Source: Rhizomicrobium sp.
Lineage (GTDB): Bacteria > Pseudomonadota > Alphaproteobacteria > Micropepsales > Micropepsaceae
Length of the DNA stretch: 51,851 nucleotides
Direction: 5' to 3'
NCBI GenBank assembly: GCA_031291635.1
Contig: JARLIR010000017.1
Location: 1-51,851 of the forward strand
This document shows, in pieces, positions 15,987 through 25,500 of the stretch. Under the pieces are notes generated by a model. The model saw only the letters and a program-made list of their open reading frames with translations, was not told where the DNA came from and did no database searches. Positions within the stretch are counted from its first letter, which is position 1, and every line of letters starts with the position of its first letter. The translations under genes were made by a program, and so were the position numbers.

Positions 15987-17399
15987 ATGGCTTATAACGT
16001 ACCTGGTGTCTACGTCGAAGAAATTTCCACGCTCCCACCCTCGGTAGCCGCAGTCGAGACGGCCATTCCGGCCTTCATCGGCTACACTGCGTTCGCCAAG
16101 GAAACGACCGATGGCGATTTGATCCTTGTGCCTATACGCATCACGTCGATGGTGGATTACACCACCTATTTCGGCTCCGCCGACCCGGAGACCAAGATCG
16201 CGGTCACGATCGCGGCAGGCAGCGACGGCGTTGTCCGCGGCGGTGCCACGCTCGCGGACGGCGATCGCTCCGTCCACCTTATGTATTACGCGCTGCAGCT
16301 CTTCTTCGCCAATGGCGGCGGCCCCTGCTATATCGTGTCGGTAGGGACCTACAAGGCGCTCGACGTCAATGACCTCGAGAACGGCCTGACAGAGATTGGC
16401 AAGGAAGACGAGCCGACGCTGCTCATCTTCCCCGAAGCGCAGAATCTTTCGATTGGCGATTATGCGACGTTGCATACCGCGGCGCTGGCCCAGTGCGCGG
16501 CACTGCAGAATCGCTTCGTGATTATGGATCTGCACGGCGATACGGTCTCGCTGGCCACGCCAAACGTGCCAGCCGGCAAGACGATTCTCGACGCGGCGAA
16601 GAATTTCCGCAACGCCAATATCGGAACCGCGGACGACGTCAAATATGGTGCGGTCTACGCCCCCAACCTCGAGACCACGATCGACTTCGTCTATACGGAA
16701 TCGGCGACCGAGGTAACCGTCGGCGGCACCACCAAAACCATGGACAAGTATCTGACGGACACGCCGCCGGACGGCGCATCCTACCAGTTGGCCAAGGCCG
16801 CCATCAAAGACCTGTCATGCAAGCTACCGCCCGCGGGGGCCATTGCGGGCATTTGTGCGGCGGTCGACAATTCCCGTGGCGTGTGGAAGGCGCCCGCGAA
16901 TGTGAACATCGCGACGGTGATCCAGCCTACAATTCAGATTACCAACAGCGACCAGGATACGCTTAACGTCGATACCGTGGCCGGCAAGTCGATCAATGCC
17001 ATCCGCGCTTTCACGGGTTTGGGCACGTTGGTGTGGGGAGCGCGCACACTCGCTGGCAACGACAATGAGTGGCGCTATGTCAACGTCCGACGCTTCTGCA
17101 TCTTCGCCGAAGAATCCATCCGCAGAGCCACTCGCCAGTTCGTCTTCGAACCGAATGATGCCAATACCTGGGTCAAGGTCCAGGGCATGATCGAGAACTT
17201 CCTCACCACGCAGTGGCGCCAAGGCGCCCTAATGGGGACGAAGGCCGCTGACGCCTTCTCGGTTTCAGTCGGCCTCGGTAGCACGATGTCCGCGCTCGAC
17301 GTTCTCGAAGGACGCATGATCGTGGTCGTGGCTCTCTGCCCCGTCCGTCCGGCCGAGTTCATCGTTCTGCGCTTCGTCCAAACAATGCCCGTGTCGTGA
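15987..17399 (+). CDS. eCIS contractile sheath protein (Afp2-4-like)
   Basis: The 470-residue protein starts MAYNVPGVYVEEISTLPPSV, the classic phage-sheath N-terminus, and has the conserved C-terminal sheath block: IRAFTGLGTLVWGARTLAG, then the YVNVRRFCIFAEESIRRATR region, and the QTMPVS end. The sheath surrounds the inner tube and contracts to drive it into a target membrane. A strong AAGGGGAA site precedes the ATG. Afp carries three sheath paralogues; here there is only one in the window, so the particle probably has a homogeneous sheath, as in some other eCIS lineages. Confidence 0.95.
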   Translation: MAYNVPGVYVEEISTLPPSVAAVETAIPAFIGYTAFAKETTDGDLILVPIRITSMVDYTTYFGSADPETKIAVTIAAGSDGVVRGGATLADGDRSVHLMYYALQLFFANGGGPCYIVSVGTYKALDVNDLENGLTEIGKEDEPTLLIFPEAQNLSIGDYATLHTAALAQCAALQNRFVIMDLHGDTVSLATPNVPAGKTILDAAKNFRNANIGTADDVKYGAVYAPNLETTIDFVYTESATEVTVGGTTKTMDKYLTDTPPDGASYQLAKAAIKDLSCKLPPAGAIAGICAAVDNSRGVWKAPANVNIATVIQPTIQITNSDQDTLNVDTVAGKSINAIRAFTGLGTLVWGARTLAGNDNEWRYVNVRRFCIFAEESIRRATRQFVFEPNDANTWVKVQGMIENFLTTQWRQGALMGTKAADAFSVSVGLGSTMSALDVLEGRMIVVVALCPVRPAEFIVLRFVQTMPVS

Positions 17400-17422
17400 C
17401 CGGCTGTAAGAGGAGCTAAACC

Positions 17423-17860
17423 ATGAGCCAACCTTATCCCCTGCCGCGTTTCCACTTCCAGGTCGACTGGGGTGGCAAAAAAATCAGTTTCACCGAGGTC
17501 ACCGGTCTCGTCATCGAGCGGGAAAAGATCGAGTACAGGCACAGTGACAGCAAAGACTTCCACAAAATTGCCCAACCGGGATTGCAGAAAGTCGGCAATG
17601 TCGTGTTCAAACGCGGCAAGTTCGAGAACGATTTGGACTTCAACACATGGTTCGACGAAGTCGCGGACGAACGCGCCACCAAGCGACGGGACGTCATTGT
17701 CCGGCTGCTCAACGAAAAGCATCAGCCCGTCGCGGCTTGGAAGATTGCGCGCTGTTTCCCTGTAAAGGTCACGGCACCCGATCTCAAATCCGATGCCAAC
17801 GAAATCGCGGTGGAGAGTATCGAAGTCGCGCATGAGGGGTTGACCCATATCGACGTGTGA
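17423..17860 (+). CDS. eCIS inner tube protein 1 (Afp1/5, gp19-like)
   Basis: The 145-residue protein has the phage tail-tube pattern: FHFQVDWGGKKISFTEVTGL at the start, LKRG-type turn VVFKRGKFENDLDFNTWF in the middle and LLNEKHQPVAAWKIARCFPVKV near the end. Monomers stack as hexameric rings to form the tube inside the sheath. It has a good AGAGGAG ribosome site and lies 23 bases after the sheath gene. It overlaps the frame of the second tube gene at its stop. Confidence 0.92.
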   Translation: MSQPYPLPRFHFQVDWGGKKISFTEVTGLVIEREKIEYRHSDSKDFHKIAQPGLQKVGNVVFKRGKFENDLDFNTWFDEVADERATKRRDVIVRLLNEKHQPVAAWKIARCFPVKVTAPDLKSDANEIAVESIEVAHEGLTHIDV

Positions 17861-17865
17861 CGGTT

Positions 17866-18321
17866 ATGGCTGACTACTATCCGCCCTGGGGCTTCTACTA
17901 CAAGGTCGAGTTCATGCTCGGCGGCGGGCCTGCGCCCACCAACGATGCACGATTTCAAACCGTCTCCGGGCTCTCGGTCGAATATGATTATGAGAGCTTC
18001 AAAGAGGGTGGCGAGAACCGGTTCGAACACAAGCTGCCAATCCGCACCAAGTATGCCGACATGGTACTCAAGCGCGGCATGTTGATGGGCTCGGCGGTAC
18101 TCGATTGGTTCACGGCCGCGTTCCGCGATCGCCAATTCAGTGCGGCCGACGTCAATGTGATCCTGATGAATGAAAAGGGTGACCCGCTGCGCACTTGGAA
18201 CGTGGCCCATGCCATACCGAAGAAGTGGCTGGTCAGCGACTTCAACGCCAATGAGAGCAGCGTGGTGGTGGAGACCATGGAACTAACCTATCGCTATTTC
18301 AGCCTGCAGGATTCGACCTGA
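17866..18321 (+). CDS. eCIS inner tube protein 2 (baseplate-proximal type)
   Basis: The 151-residue protein is a second gp19-like tube protein: FYYKVEFMLGGG, FQTVSGLSVEYDYESFKEGG, then MVLKRGMLMGSAVLDWF and LMNEKGDPLRTWNVAHAIPKKW. In Afp-like particles a second tube protein forms the rings that join the tube to the spike complex; I infer the same here. An in-frame GTG at 17857 overlaps the previous stop; the ATG at 17866 is more usual and gives a normal N-terminus (MADYYPPWGFYYKVEF). Confidence 0.92.
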   Translation: MADYYPPWGFYYKVEFMLGGGPAPTNDARFQTVSGLSVEYDYESFKEGGENRFEHKLPIRTKYADMVLKRGMLMGSAVLDWFTAAFRDRQFSAADVNVILMNEKGDPLRTWNVAHAIPKKWLVSDFNANESSVVVETMELTYRYFSLQDST

Positions 18322-18363
18322 GGCGGGATTTGTTACCGCAACCTTTAAATGCCGAGTGAAACC

Positions 18364-18555
18364 ATGCCGATCGAGATCAAAGAACTGCACATACGTGTCT
18401 CGGTCTCGGGCAAATCACCGGAGCCCGCAAAATCCGCGCGTCCTGCAAACGGCAAAGCCGAAGATCATGACGGCCATGACGGAGGCACGGAAGACATCGT
18501 GGCGGAGTGCGTCGAGCAGGTGCTTCACATCCTGGAAGCGAGGAAGGAACGCTGA
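18364..18555 (+). CDS. Small DUF5908-type eCIS protein
   Basis: The 63-residue protein begins MPIEIKELHIRVSV, the characteristic start of DUF5908 proteins encoded between tube and hub genes in many eCIS loci. The middle is a charged, His/Asp/Gly-rich linker and the end is an acidic/basic helix (VAECVEQVLHILEARKER). An upstream ATG at 18349 would add five residues (MPSET). Its stop shares one base with the next ATG (TGATG). Its function is unknown; recruitment of the hub or baseplate is a guess from gene order. Confidence 0.8.
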   Translation: MPIEIKELHIRVSVSGKSPEPAKSARPANGKAEDHDGHDGGTEDIVAECVEQVLHILEARKER

Positions 18556-19286
18556 TGGCTCCGCCAGGGAAACACGGCAAGATGCTTATCCTCGCCTTCG
18601 CTGACTCGAAAGCGGCGGAAAGTGGCGGCGTTGCGGAGGCCGACGACTCCTACGAGGCGCTTATCAATCCCGAGACCTATACGCTCAGTTACAAACTCAA
18701 ATTCTCCAAAGGCGGCCAGGGCCAAGGCACCAGCGGCAAGCAGCTCAAATACGAATATACCGAGCCGGCCGAGATGTCGTTCGAGTTCCTGTTCGACAAC
18801 ACCGGCATCATTGACGGAGAAGCGAGGGACTCGATCGCAGATGATCTGCAGCGCTTCAAGCAGGTTCTCATTGATTACCAGGGTGATTCGCACGAGCCTC
18901 GACACTTCAAACTCGTCTGGGGCGAGAACTCGATCTTCAAGGGCCGCGTCACCGAACTCGACATTACCTACAAGCTGTTCAACGCCGATGGCACACCCAT
19001 CCGCGCCACGGCCAAGGTCAACTTCAAGAGCAGCATCGAAGAGGAAAAGCGCGCCGCCAAGGAAGACAAGCAATCGCCCGACTTAACGCAGCTGCGCATG
19101 GTCAAGCTCGGCGATACGCTGCCACAGCTCTGTTACGAGATCTATGGCGATCCGCGTCACTATCTGCAGGTCGCGGATCGTAATAGCCTGTCCAACTTCC
19201 GCATCCTGACCCCAGGAACGACTCTCAAATTTCCGCCGATTGCGAAGACCACTGCGACCGGTGCCAGCACGGGCAGCACGCCGTGA
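18555..19286 (+). CDS. eCIS hub/LysM-type protein (Afp7-like)
   Basis: The 243-residue protein has a beta-rich N-terminal domain with YEALINPETYTLSYKLKFSK near residue 32, the CIS hub-adaptor pattern, then VWGENSIFKGRVTELDITYK and a basic/acidic linker. It ends in a LysM-like module (MVKLGDTLPQLCYEIYGDPR through FRILTPGTTLKFP, about residues 180-232). Afp7/gp53-like proteins sit at the junction between tube and spike. The frame is open upstream to 18507 inside the DUF5908 gene, but the ATG at 18555 (TGATG coupling) is the sensible start. Its stop overlaps the spike gene by 4 bases. Confidence 0.92.
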   Translation: MAPPGKHGKMLILAFADSKAAESGGVAEADDSYEALINPETYTLSYKLKFSKGGQGQGTSGKQLKYEYTEPAEMSFEFLFDNTGIIDGEARDSIADDLQRFKQVLIDYQGDSHEPRHFKLVWGENSIFKGRVTELDITYKLFNADGTPIRATAKVNFKSSIEEEKRAAKEDKQSPDLTQLRMVKLGDTLPQLCYEIYGDPRHYLQVADRNSLSNFRILTPGTTLKFPPIAKTTATGASTGSTP

Positions 19287-21049
19287 CCGACGCTTCGACC
19301 ATACCGACGCCCGCTACACCGGACGTCTGCACCATGGTGATCCTGGTCGGTGGCCAGCCCATTCCCGACACGTTTCATGTCCAATCCGTAACGGTCAACC
19401 GCGAGATCAACCGGATTCCATCGGCATCCTTGCAGCTCGATGATGGCGAGGCGGCGAAAGCAACCTTCCCGGCAAGCGATTCCAGCGCCTTTCTTCCTGG
19501 AACGCCGATCGAGATTCAGTTCGGTTATCGCTCGCAGAACCAGACTGTGTTCAAGGGCAGCATCGTCCGGCAACACCTTAAGGTCCGCAAAAGTGGTGGC
19601 GCCTTGAGCGTCGATTGCTATGCCGATGCGGTGAAGGCTACCGCGGCGCGCAAAAGCAAGTACTACATCGACATGAAGGACAGCGACATCATGGAGCAGG
19701 TCCTGGATGGACATGCCTTACCCAAGGATGTCGAAGCAACGACGCCGGATCTCAAGGAAGTCGTGCAGTACGATTGCACGGATTGGGACTTTTTGCTCTG
19801 CCGTGCCGAAGCCAACGGCCAAGTCGTGATCGTGGGAGACGACAAGGTCACCATCGCCAAGCCCCAGATGGGTGGATCGCCCGCGCTGCAACTGACCTAT
19901 GGCGCGACCGTGCTTGAGCTGGACGTCGAAATGGACGCGCGCTGGCAAAGCAAGGGCATCACTGCGGTGAGCTGGAAAGCTGCCGATCAGACTACCGTCA
20001 GCGCCGACGCTGCCGAACCGACAACCCCGGCAGCCGGCAACGTCGCGGCGGCCGATCTGGCCAAAGTCCTCGGTGACGATACCGACGAGATTATGCATGG
20101 CGGCGGTATCGACGAGCCACAGCTTCAAGCCTGGGCGGACGCGCGTCTTCTGCGCATGCGTTTGGCCAGGCTGCGCGGACGCGCACGCTGTCAAGGCTTT
20201 GCCGGCATCCTTCCGGGCAGCATCGTCCAGATCAACGGCATCGGCGATCGTTTCGCGGGTAAACTGTATGTCTCCGGCGTTCGCCAGAGCGTCTCCGGCG
20301 GCAATTGGGAGACGGATGTGCAGTTCGGGCTTACCCCTGACCACTTCGCAGCGACGTACAACCTACGCCCCCTGCCCGCTTCGGGCCTTTTGCCGGCCGT
20401 CGACGGGCTTCAGATTGGCGTGGTGACGCAATTGGAAAACGATCCCGATGGCGAGGATCGCATCAAATGCCGCCTGCCGCTGGTCTCGACTAATGACGAC
20501 GGAACATGGGCGCGCCTTGCCACCCTGGATGCGGGCAAGAACCGGGGCACGTATTTCCGGCCCGAAATTGGAGATGAGGTCATCGTCGGCTTTCTCGGCA
20601 ACGATCCGCGTTATCCCGTGATCCTCGGGCAATGCAACAGCAGTGCGAAGCCGTCACCACAACCCGCCCAGGACAGCAACAATCTCAAGGGCTATGCCAG
20701 CCGTGAAAAATTGATCCTGAGCTTCGACGACGACAAGAAGATCGTCAGCTTGGAAACACCGGCCGGCAACAAAATCACGCTTTCCGAGGATACCCAGGGA
20801 ATCGTGCTGCAGGATCAGAACAACAACAAGATCACACTCGACTCCAGCGGTATCACGATTGAAAGCGCCAAAGACCTGACCTTCAAGGCGACCAAGGATA
20901 TGAAGCTGTCGGGGATCAACACCGAATTGAGTGCGCAGAGTTCGTTTAAGGCATCCGGAACGGGCACGGCCGAGCTATCCGGCGCCCAGACCAAGATCAG
21001 CGGTGACGCCATGACCGTCATCAAGGGTGGAATGGTGCAGATCAACTGA
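19283..21049 (+). CDS. eCIS spike protein (VgrG/Afp8-like)
   Basis: The 588-residue protein is the trimeric membrane-piercing spike. It shows gp27-like domains (SVTVNREINRIPSASLQLDD near residue 35, LKEVVQYDCTDWDFLLCRAE near 155), an OB-fold gp5-like region (GVVTQLENDPDGEDRIKCRL, FRPEIGDEVIVGFLGNDPRY, residues about 375-450), and a C-terminal beta-helix of short repeats rich in KITL, GITIES and LKF-type strands. It starts at a GTG (19283) overlapping the previous stop. No extra enzymatic domain is attached, so effectors are probably carried elsewhere. Confidence 0.95.
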   Translation: MTDASTIPTPATPDVCTMVILVGGQPIPDTFHVQSVTVNREINRIPSASLQLDDGEAAKATFPASDSSAFLPGTPIEIQFGYRSQNQTVFKGSIVRQHLKVRKSGGALSVDCYADAVKATAARKSKYYIDMKDSDIMEQVLDGHALPKDVEATTPDLKEVVQYDCTDWDFLLCRAEANGQVVIVGDDKVTIAKPQMGGSPALQLTYGATVLELDVEMDARWQSKGITAVSWKAADQTTVSADAAEPTTPAAGNVAAADLAKVLGDDTDEIMHGGGIDEPQLQAWADARLLRMRLARLRGRARCQGFAGILPGSIVQINGIGDRFAGKLYVSGVRQSVSGGNWETDVQFGLTPDHFAATYNLRPLPASGLLPAVDGLQIGVVTQLENDPDGEDRIKCRLPLVSTNDDGTWARLATLDAGKNRGTYFRPEIGDEVIVGFLGNDPRYPVILGQCNSSAKPSPQPAQDSNNLKGYASREKLILSFDDDKKIVSLETPAGNKITLSEDTQGIVLQDQNNNKITLDSSGITIESAKDLTFKATKDMKLSGINTELSAQSSFKASGTGTAELSGAQTKISGDAMTVIKGGMVQIN

Positions 21050-21091
21050 GGCTGGATTGGGAAAGAGTAGAGAGAATCTGGGGGAGAACAC

Positions 21092-21361
21092 ATGTCGTTT
21101 GCCGCACGCGTCTCAGACTTGATCGTCAGCACGGCGACGTTGGGCGTCCCCACCCCCATCATACCGCCAGGCGCGCCGACTGTTCTGATCGGTGGACTGC
21201 CAGCAGCCCGACTCGGCGATAGTTGCGGCGCCGACGCCATCGTCATGGGCTCGATGACCGTCATGATCGGCGGGCTTCCGGCCGCGCGCATCGGCGATCC
21301 CACTGCTGGTGGCGGCACCGTCGTGGGTATCGGCGCACCAACCGTGTTGATAGGGGGCTGA
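21092..21361 (+). CDS. PAAR-repeat spike tip (Afp10-like)
   Basis: The 89-residue protein has the PAAR repeat pattern: GLPAARLGDSC and GLPAARIGDPT, each after a V(L/M)IGG strand, and a GAPTVLIGG end. PAAR proteins form the sharp conical tip that caps the spike trimer, usually with a metal ion. A strong GGGGGAG ribosome site precedes the ATG. It stands between the spike and gp25-like genes with 42 and 3 bases of spacing. Confidence 0.95.
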   Translation: MSFAARVSDLIVSTATLGVPTPIIPPGAPTVLIGGLPAARLGDSCGADAIVMGSMTVMIGGLPAARIGDPTAGGGTVVGIGAPTVLIGG

Positions 21362-21364
21362 GCG

Positions 21365-21808
21365 ATGGCTACGGATTTCCTCGGGCGTGGCTGGTCGTTT
21401 CCCCCGGACTTCACCGGTCCCCTCACTGGCGTGGCCATGCTGGAGGATGACCTCGATGTCGCATCGAGCCTGCAGGTCCTGCTCTCTACGACACCGGGCG
21501 AACGCGTCATGCAGCCCTTGTACGGCTGCAATCTCAGCGAGCTTGTGTTTGAGTCTCTCGACACGCGGATGAAAACGCTGATGGCCGACAAGGTGGAATC
21601 GGCGATCCTTTATTTCGAGGCCCGTGTGAAATTGGAGAGCGTAACGCTCGACGATAGCAGAATCCTAGACGGCATCATTCTCATCCAAGTGAATTACACC
21701 GTCAAATCCACCAATTCGCGATTTAATTTCGTCTATCCCTACTACATCCAAGAGGGCACCGACATCAATTTGACGACCACGATCAACCTGATGCCAGACA
21801 ACAGTTAA
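21365..21808 (+). CDS. eCIS baseplate wedge protein, gp25-like (Afp9)
   Basis: The 147-residue protein has the gp25 pattern: FLGRGWSFPPDF at the start, LLSTTPGERVMQPLYGCNLSE in the middle (the conserved EPR-like T(x)xGERxMxPxYG block) and VNYTVKSTNSRFNFVYPYY near the end. gp25-like proteins connect the sheath to the baseplate. It starts 3 bases after the PAAR stop and is followed 8 bases later by the large gpJ-like gene. Confidence 0.95.
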   Translation: MATDFLGRGWSFPPDFTGPLTGVAMLEDDLDVASSLQVLLSTTPGERVMQPLYGCNLSELVFESLDTRMKTLMADKVESAILYFEARVKLESVTLDDSRILDGIILIQVNYTVKSTNSRFNFVYPYYIQEGTDINLTTTINLMPDNS

Positions 21809-21816
21809 GGCGCGAT

Positions 21817-24800
21817 ATGGCCGACGATTGCTCGCAAAATATCGATCCTTTGAAACTCGTGCGCGAAGGCACGAGCCAAGACAGCCGCGTTCCTGCGGCC
21901 CTCGATCCCGCCTCGGCGCCGGCCAATGCGCGCTCCGTGGCGCACAATGTGGAGTTCGCGCAGGCTTATGCGCGGTTCCTCAAACACTACGATGCCACCC
22001 ATCCCTTGCCGGGCGATTGGTCGGATTATTTCGGCAGCGATGTCGCGGTACCGCTGGCGATCGCCGCGATTGAAGATGTCGATGTTTACAAGACGGCGGT
22101 GCGGTCCTGGTTCGATTTTCTCAACGATATGGACAACGCCACGCAAGCCTCGGCGCTCAAGGATCGTCTCGGCTATCTCTTCGCGGTCATCGGCTCGCTG
22201 GCACAAGCTTTCGATGATCTGCAAAGTTTACCCGATACGATCGCGCTGCGGGGAACCTTACAAAATCTCGTCAAGACGCAGCTCCAGCCGGCCTTTGCGC
22301 GTCTCATCGGTTATTACCAAGGCGGCGTGAGCATTGGCGTCGTCAATGCCGTCGCACCCCTCCCCGCCATGCAAATTTTCCGTCGCCCAGTCACAAGCTT
22401 CCATGCCGTTCTAAATGCGGAATTGTCGGCGGATTGGAGGACGACCCAAGGAGAAACGTGGCATGATTTTGTCACGAGTATCTCCGCTGATACGACTGTC
22501 TATGGCGCCGGAGGTGCGCCCGATCCCTTCACGCAAATCAATCATTGTTCGACGCACACTCTGTTTCGATCCGTCTTCGACCAATTCCTCAAGACCCTCA
22601 TGCGCGTTGTCAGCGAGGCCCAAGGCGCGCTGGCGGGAACGCTGAACAATTACACGGGGCATGCGCCCCATTATGCGCTCTATCTCGCCTTTCTGGAGTT
22701 GATGGAATATGCCCGTACGGCCGGCAACCAACTGACGCAGAGGCATCTCGATTTCTATTATCGCACCATTCTGGGGCTGAAAGAAAAGCCAGCACAGCCA
22801 GGCTATGTGCATCTCCTGGCCGAACTTGCCAAACAGACTAGAGCTTACGATTTCGCACCCGGTCAACTGTTTAAGGCCGGCAAAGACTCCACCGGCAAAG
22901 ACGCTTTCTTCGCCAACACGGTCGATTTCGTCGCCAACAAAGCTGCCGTCACGAGTCTGATGAGCGTTTACCGCCATGGCGCCGAGCCGGTTGCGTCCAG
23001 CACCAACGATAATGGCCGTATCTTCGCCTCCCCTTTCGCCAATTCCGACGATGGTCTGGGCACAAAGCTGACGTCTGCGGATCAATCCTGGCAGCCCTTT
23101 TTCAACAAAGTCTATGTCGACGGCGCCTTATCCGAGATCAAGATGCCACAAGCTGAAGTCGGCTTTGCCATCGCCTCGCACTATTTTCTCGTGGCCGAGG
23201 GATCAAGGCGCTTTTCCATCTCGCTCCTGTCGGCCGCCGCACTGCCGTGGTCTCACCACCATAACTTGATCGGGCAAATCGATTGTTTCGTCACCACCGC
23301 CAAAGGCTGGCTCAATAAGACGGCTCACGCCTTCAGACCCATAGGCAGCAAGGAGCTTGAGCTTATCGTCGAATTGAGCGGGGCGGATGACGCCGTGGTG
23401 CCCTATAATCCCAAGCTCCACGGCTACAATTTCGCCACCGACCGGCCCATGCTGCGTGTTGCTCTGCGGCAGGATAGTAGCCACATCTACGCCTATCCGG
23501 ATCTGGCCGATATCAAGATCGTGGGGCTTGCTCTTCGCGTCGGCGTCAACAACGCAAAGACGCTCACTGTGGCGAATGACTTCGGACCGATTGACGTTTC
23601 CAAGCCGTTCCAGCCTTTTGGCTCCTCGCCGATTACGGGGAGTAGCCTCATCATCGGCGCCACGGAGATCTTCCAGAAAAAGCTTGCGGATGCATCGATC
23701 GCCATCAAATGGCAGGTTCCGCCTGCGGTCTATCCGGCGACCGGCAGCATCCCAACGGCCAATATCGATTGCCTAAATGCCGGATCTTGGACCCCATCAG
23801 ACACAGCCGACGTCTCGATCGCCCCCCCTAGCGGTTCCGACACTACGATATTCAGCGCCGACCTCAATGGCGCCGTGCTCGACCAGCCGGATTATGATCC
23901 CAACGAACCCTATACCACCCAGGCGCGGCAAGGCTTCGTCCGGCTAAGCCTGAACGGCGATATCGGTCAGGACAAATATCGAAGCGCGCTGATTGCCTTT
24001 CTGTCCCAAACGAGCACGACCAACCCAGGCGGCACGCCCCCCCAAGGCCCGATTGCCGCCGCATTGACGATGAACTACACGGCCAGCACAACACTGACCC
24101 TCAGCACCACATCGCAAGCCACATTCACGAACCGTTCCGTGCAATTCTTTCATATGGGACCGTTCGGAACAGCCGAGCGCCATCCCACTCTCGACGGTGG
24201 CAATGCCGTATCGCTGTTACCGCAATTCTCCTTCATGCGCAGCGGCACAGCGCTTCCGAGCGAAGCGGAATTCTACATCGGCATTTCCGGTCTTCTGCCG
24301 CCGCAAAACCTATCGTTGCTGCTTCAAGTTTCCGATGGTACCGCCAATCCGCTGGCGCCAAAGCCCGTTCCGCACATCGACTGGTGCTATCTGAAGGCCA
24401 ATCAATGGGCGCCATTCCCGGCAAACGCCGTGACGGACGCGACAGGGGAGATTCTCTATTCCGGACGCATTACTTTTGCCGTGCCGGCTGAAGCGACACA
24501 GGACAACACGCTGCTCCCATCGGGCATGATTTGGATTCGCGCCGCGGTGTCGCAAGACAGCGACGCCGTTTGCCGCCTGCAACTTGTGGCGTCCCAAGCG
24601 ATGGAGGCCGTGTTTTCGGATCAGGGTAACGCGCCGGATTTTTCGACGACCACGGTGCCGCCAGGAACCATCACCAAGCTGGCGACCCCCGACTCTGCGG
24701 TCAAAGGCATCAGCCAACCCTATCCCTCCTTTGGAGGACGTGGGGCCGAGCCGCCACAAGATTTCTACCGGCGCATCAGCGAAAGGCTGCGCCACAAAAA

Positions 24801-25500
24801 CCGCGCCATCACTCTGTGGGACTACGAGCACATGATCCTGGAGGAGTTCCCGCAGATCTATAAGGTCAAATGCTTAAACCATACGCAGTACGAACCGGCC
24901 GATAGCGGCGGCTCGACCAGCCCGTGCAGCGGCGGCATCTATCGCGAGCTTGCGCCGGGTCACGTCACCCTCATTACTTTACCGAACCTGCATTCGCAGC
25001 AGCAGCTCGATCCGCTCAAGCCCTATACAAGTCTTGGTTTGTTGACGGAAGTCCAGACCTTCCTCCAGCAACACGTCAGCGGTCAGGTCCAATTGCATGT
25101 CAAAAATCCGCAATTCGAAGAGGTGAGACTTTCCTTTTCGTTGAAGCTGCATGAAGGATATGACCAGTCCTACTACACGACGCAGCTGCAACAGGCGATC
25201 ACCCGGTTCCTCTCACCTTGGGCCTTCAGCAACACAGGCGCCCCGTCCTTTGACGGCAAGATTTACAAATCCGTACTGATCAACTTCGTCGAGCAGCAGC
25301 CTTATGTCGATTACGTCACCGACTTCAAGCTGTTTCAGGATATTCCGTGTCAGGCGCCAGGAACGATTGACCTCGATGAGGTGAGTGGTTCGAAGGCCGT
25401 GTCCATTCTGGTATCGGCCCCCGCCAGCAAACATGTCATTTGGATGATCGATGCGGCAGCGAATGCGACGCTTGCCGAAAGCTGCGGGTGCGAAGCATGA
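21817..25500 (+). CDS. Large eCIS baseplate protein, gpJ/gp6-like (Afp11)
   Basis: The 1227-residue protein is the baseplate J-like wedge. The strongest signature is near residues 970-1010: QPYPSFGGRGAEPPQDFYRR, ERLRHKNRAITLWDYEHMIL, EEFPQIYKVKCLNHT, typical of gpJ-like Afp11 proteins. The N-terminal 400 residues are helical with RHLDFYYRTILGLKEKPAQP near residue 308. It ends with a small Cys pair (SCGCEA). Long versions of this kind are normal for eCIS. Its stop overlaps the next ATG (ATGA). Confidence 0.92.
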   Translation: MADDCSQNIDPLKLVREGTSQDSRVPAALDPASAPANARSVAHNVEFAQAYARFLKHYDATHPLPGDWSDYFGSDVAVPLAIAAIEDVDVYKTAVRSWFDFLNDMDNATQASALKDRLGYLFAVIGSLAQAFDDLQSLPDTIALRGTLQNLVKTQLQPAFARLIGYYQGGVSIGVVNAVAPLPAMQIFRRPVTSFHAVLNAELSADWRTTQGETWHDFVTSISADTTVYGAGGAPDPFTQINHCSTHTLFRSVFDQFLKTLMRVVSEAQGALAGTLNNYTGHAPHYALYLAFLELMEYARTAGNQLTQRHLDFYYRTILGLKEKPAQPGYVHLLAELAKQTRAYDFAPGQLFKAGKDSTGKDAFFANTVDFVANKAAVTSLMSVYRHGAEPVASSTNDNGRIFASPFANSDDGLGTKLTSADQSWQPFFNKVYVDGALSEIKMPQAEVGFAIASHYFLVAEGSRRFSISLLSAAALPWSHHHNLIGQIDCFVTTAKGWLNKTAHAFRPIGSKELELIVELSGADDAVVPYNPKLHGYNFATDRPMLRVALRQDSSHIYAYPDLADIKIVGLALRVGVNNAKTLTVANDFGPIDVSKPFQPFGSSPITGSSLIIGATEIFQKKLADASIAIKWQVPPAVYPATGSIPTANIDCLNAGSWTPSDTADVSIAPPSGSDTTIFSADLNGAVLDQPDYDPNEPYTTQARQGFVRLSLNGDIGQDKYRSALIAFLSQTSTTNPGGTPPQGPIAAALTMNYTASTTLTLSTTSQATFTNRSVQFFHMGPFGTAERHPTLDGGNAVSLLPQFSFMRSGTALPSEAEFYIGISGLLPPQNLSLLLQVSDGTANPLAPKPVPHIDWCYLKANQWAPFPANAVTDATGEILYSGRITFAVPAEATQDNTLLPSGMIWIRAAVSQDSDAVCRLQLVASQAMEAVFSDQGNAPDFSTTTVPPGTITKLATPDSAVKGISQPYPSFGGRGAEPPQDFYRRISERLRHKNRAITLWDYEHMILEEFPQIYKVKCLNHTQYEPADSGGSTSPCSGGIYRELAPGHVTLITLPNLHSQQQLDPLKPYTSLGLLTEVQTFLQQHVSGQVQLHVKNPQFEEVRLSFSLKLHEGYDQSYYTTQLQQAITRFLSPWAFSNTGAPSFDGKIYKSVLINFVEQQPYVDYVTDFKLFQDIPCQAPGTIDLDEVSGSKAVSILVSAPASKHVIWMIDAAANATLAESCGCEA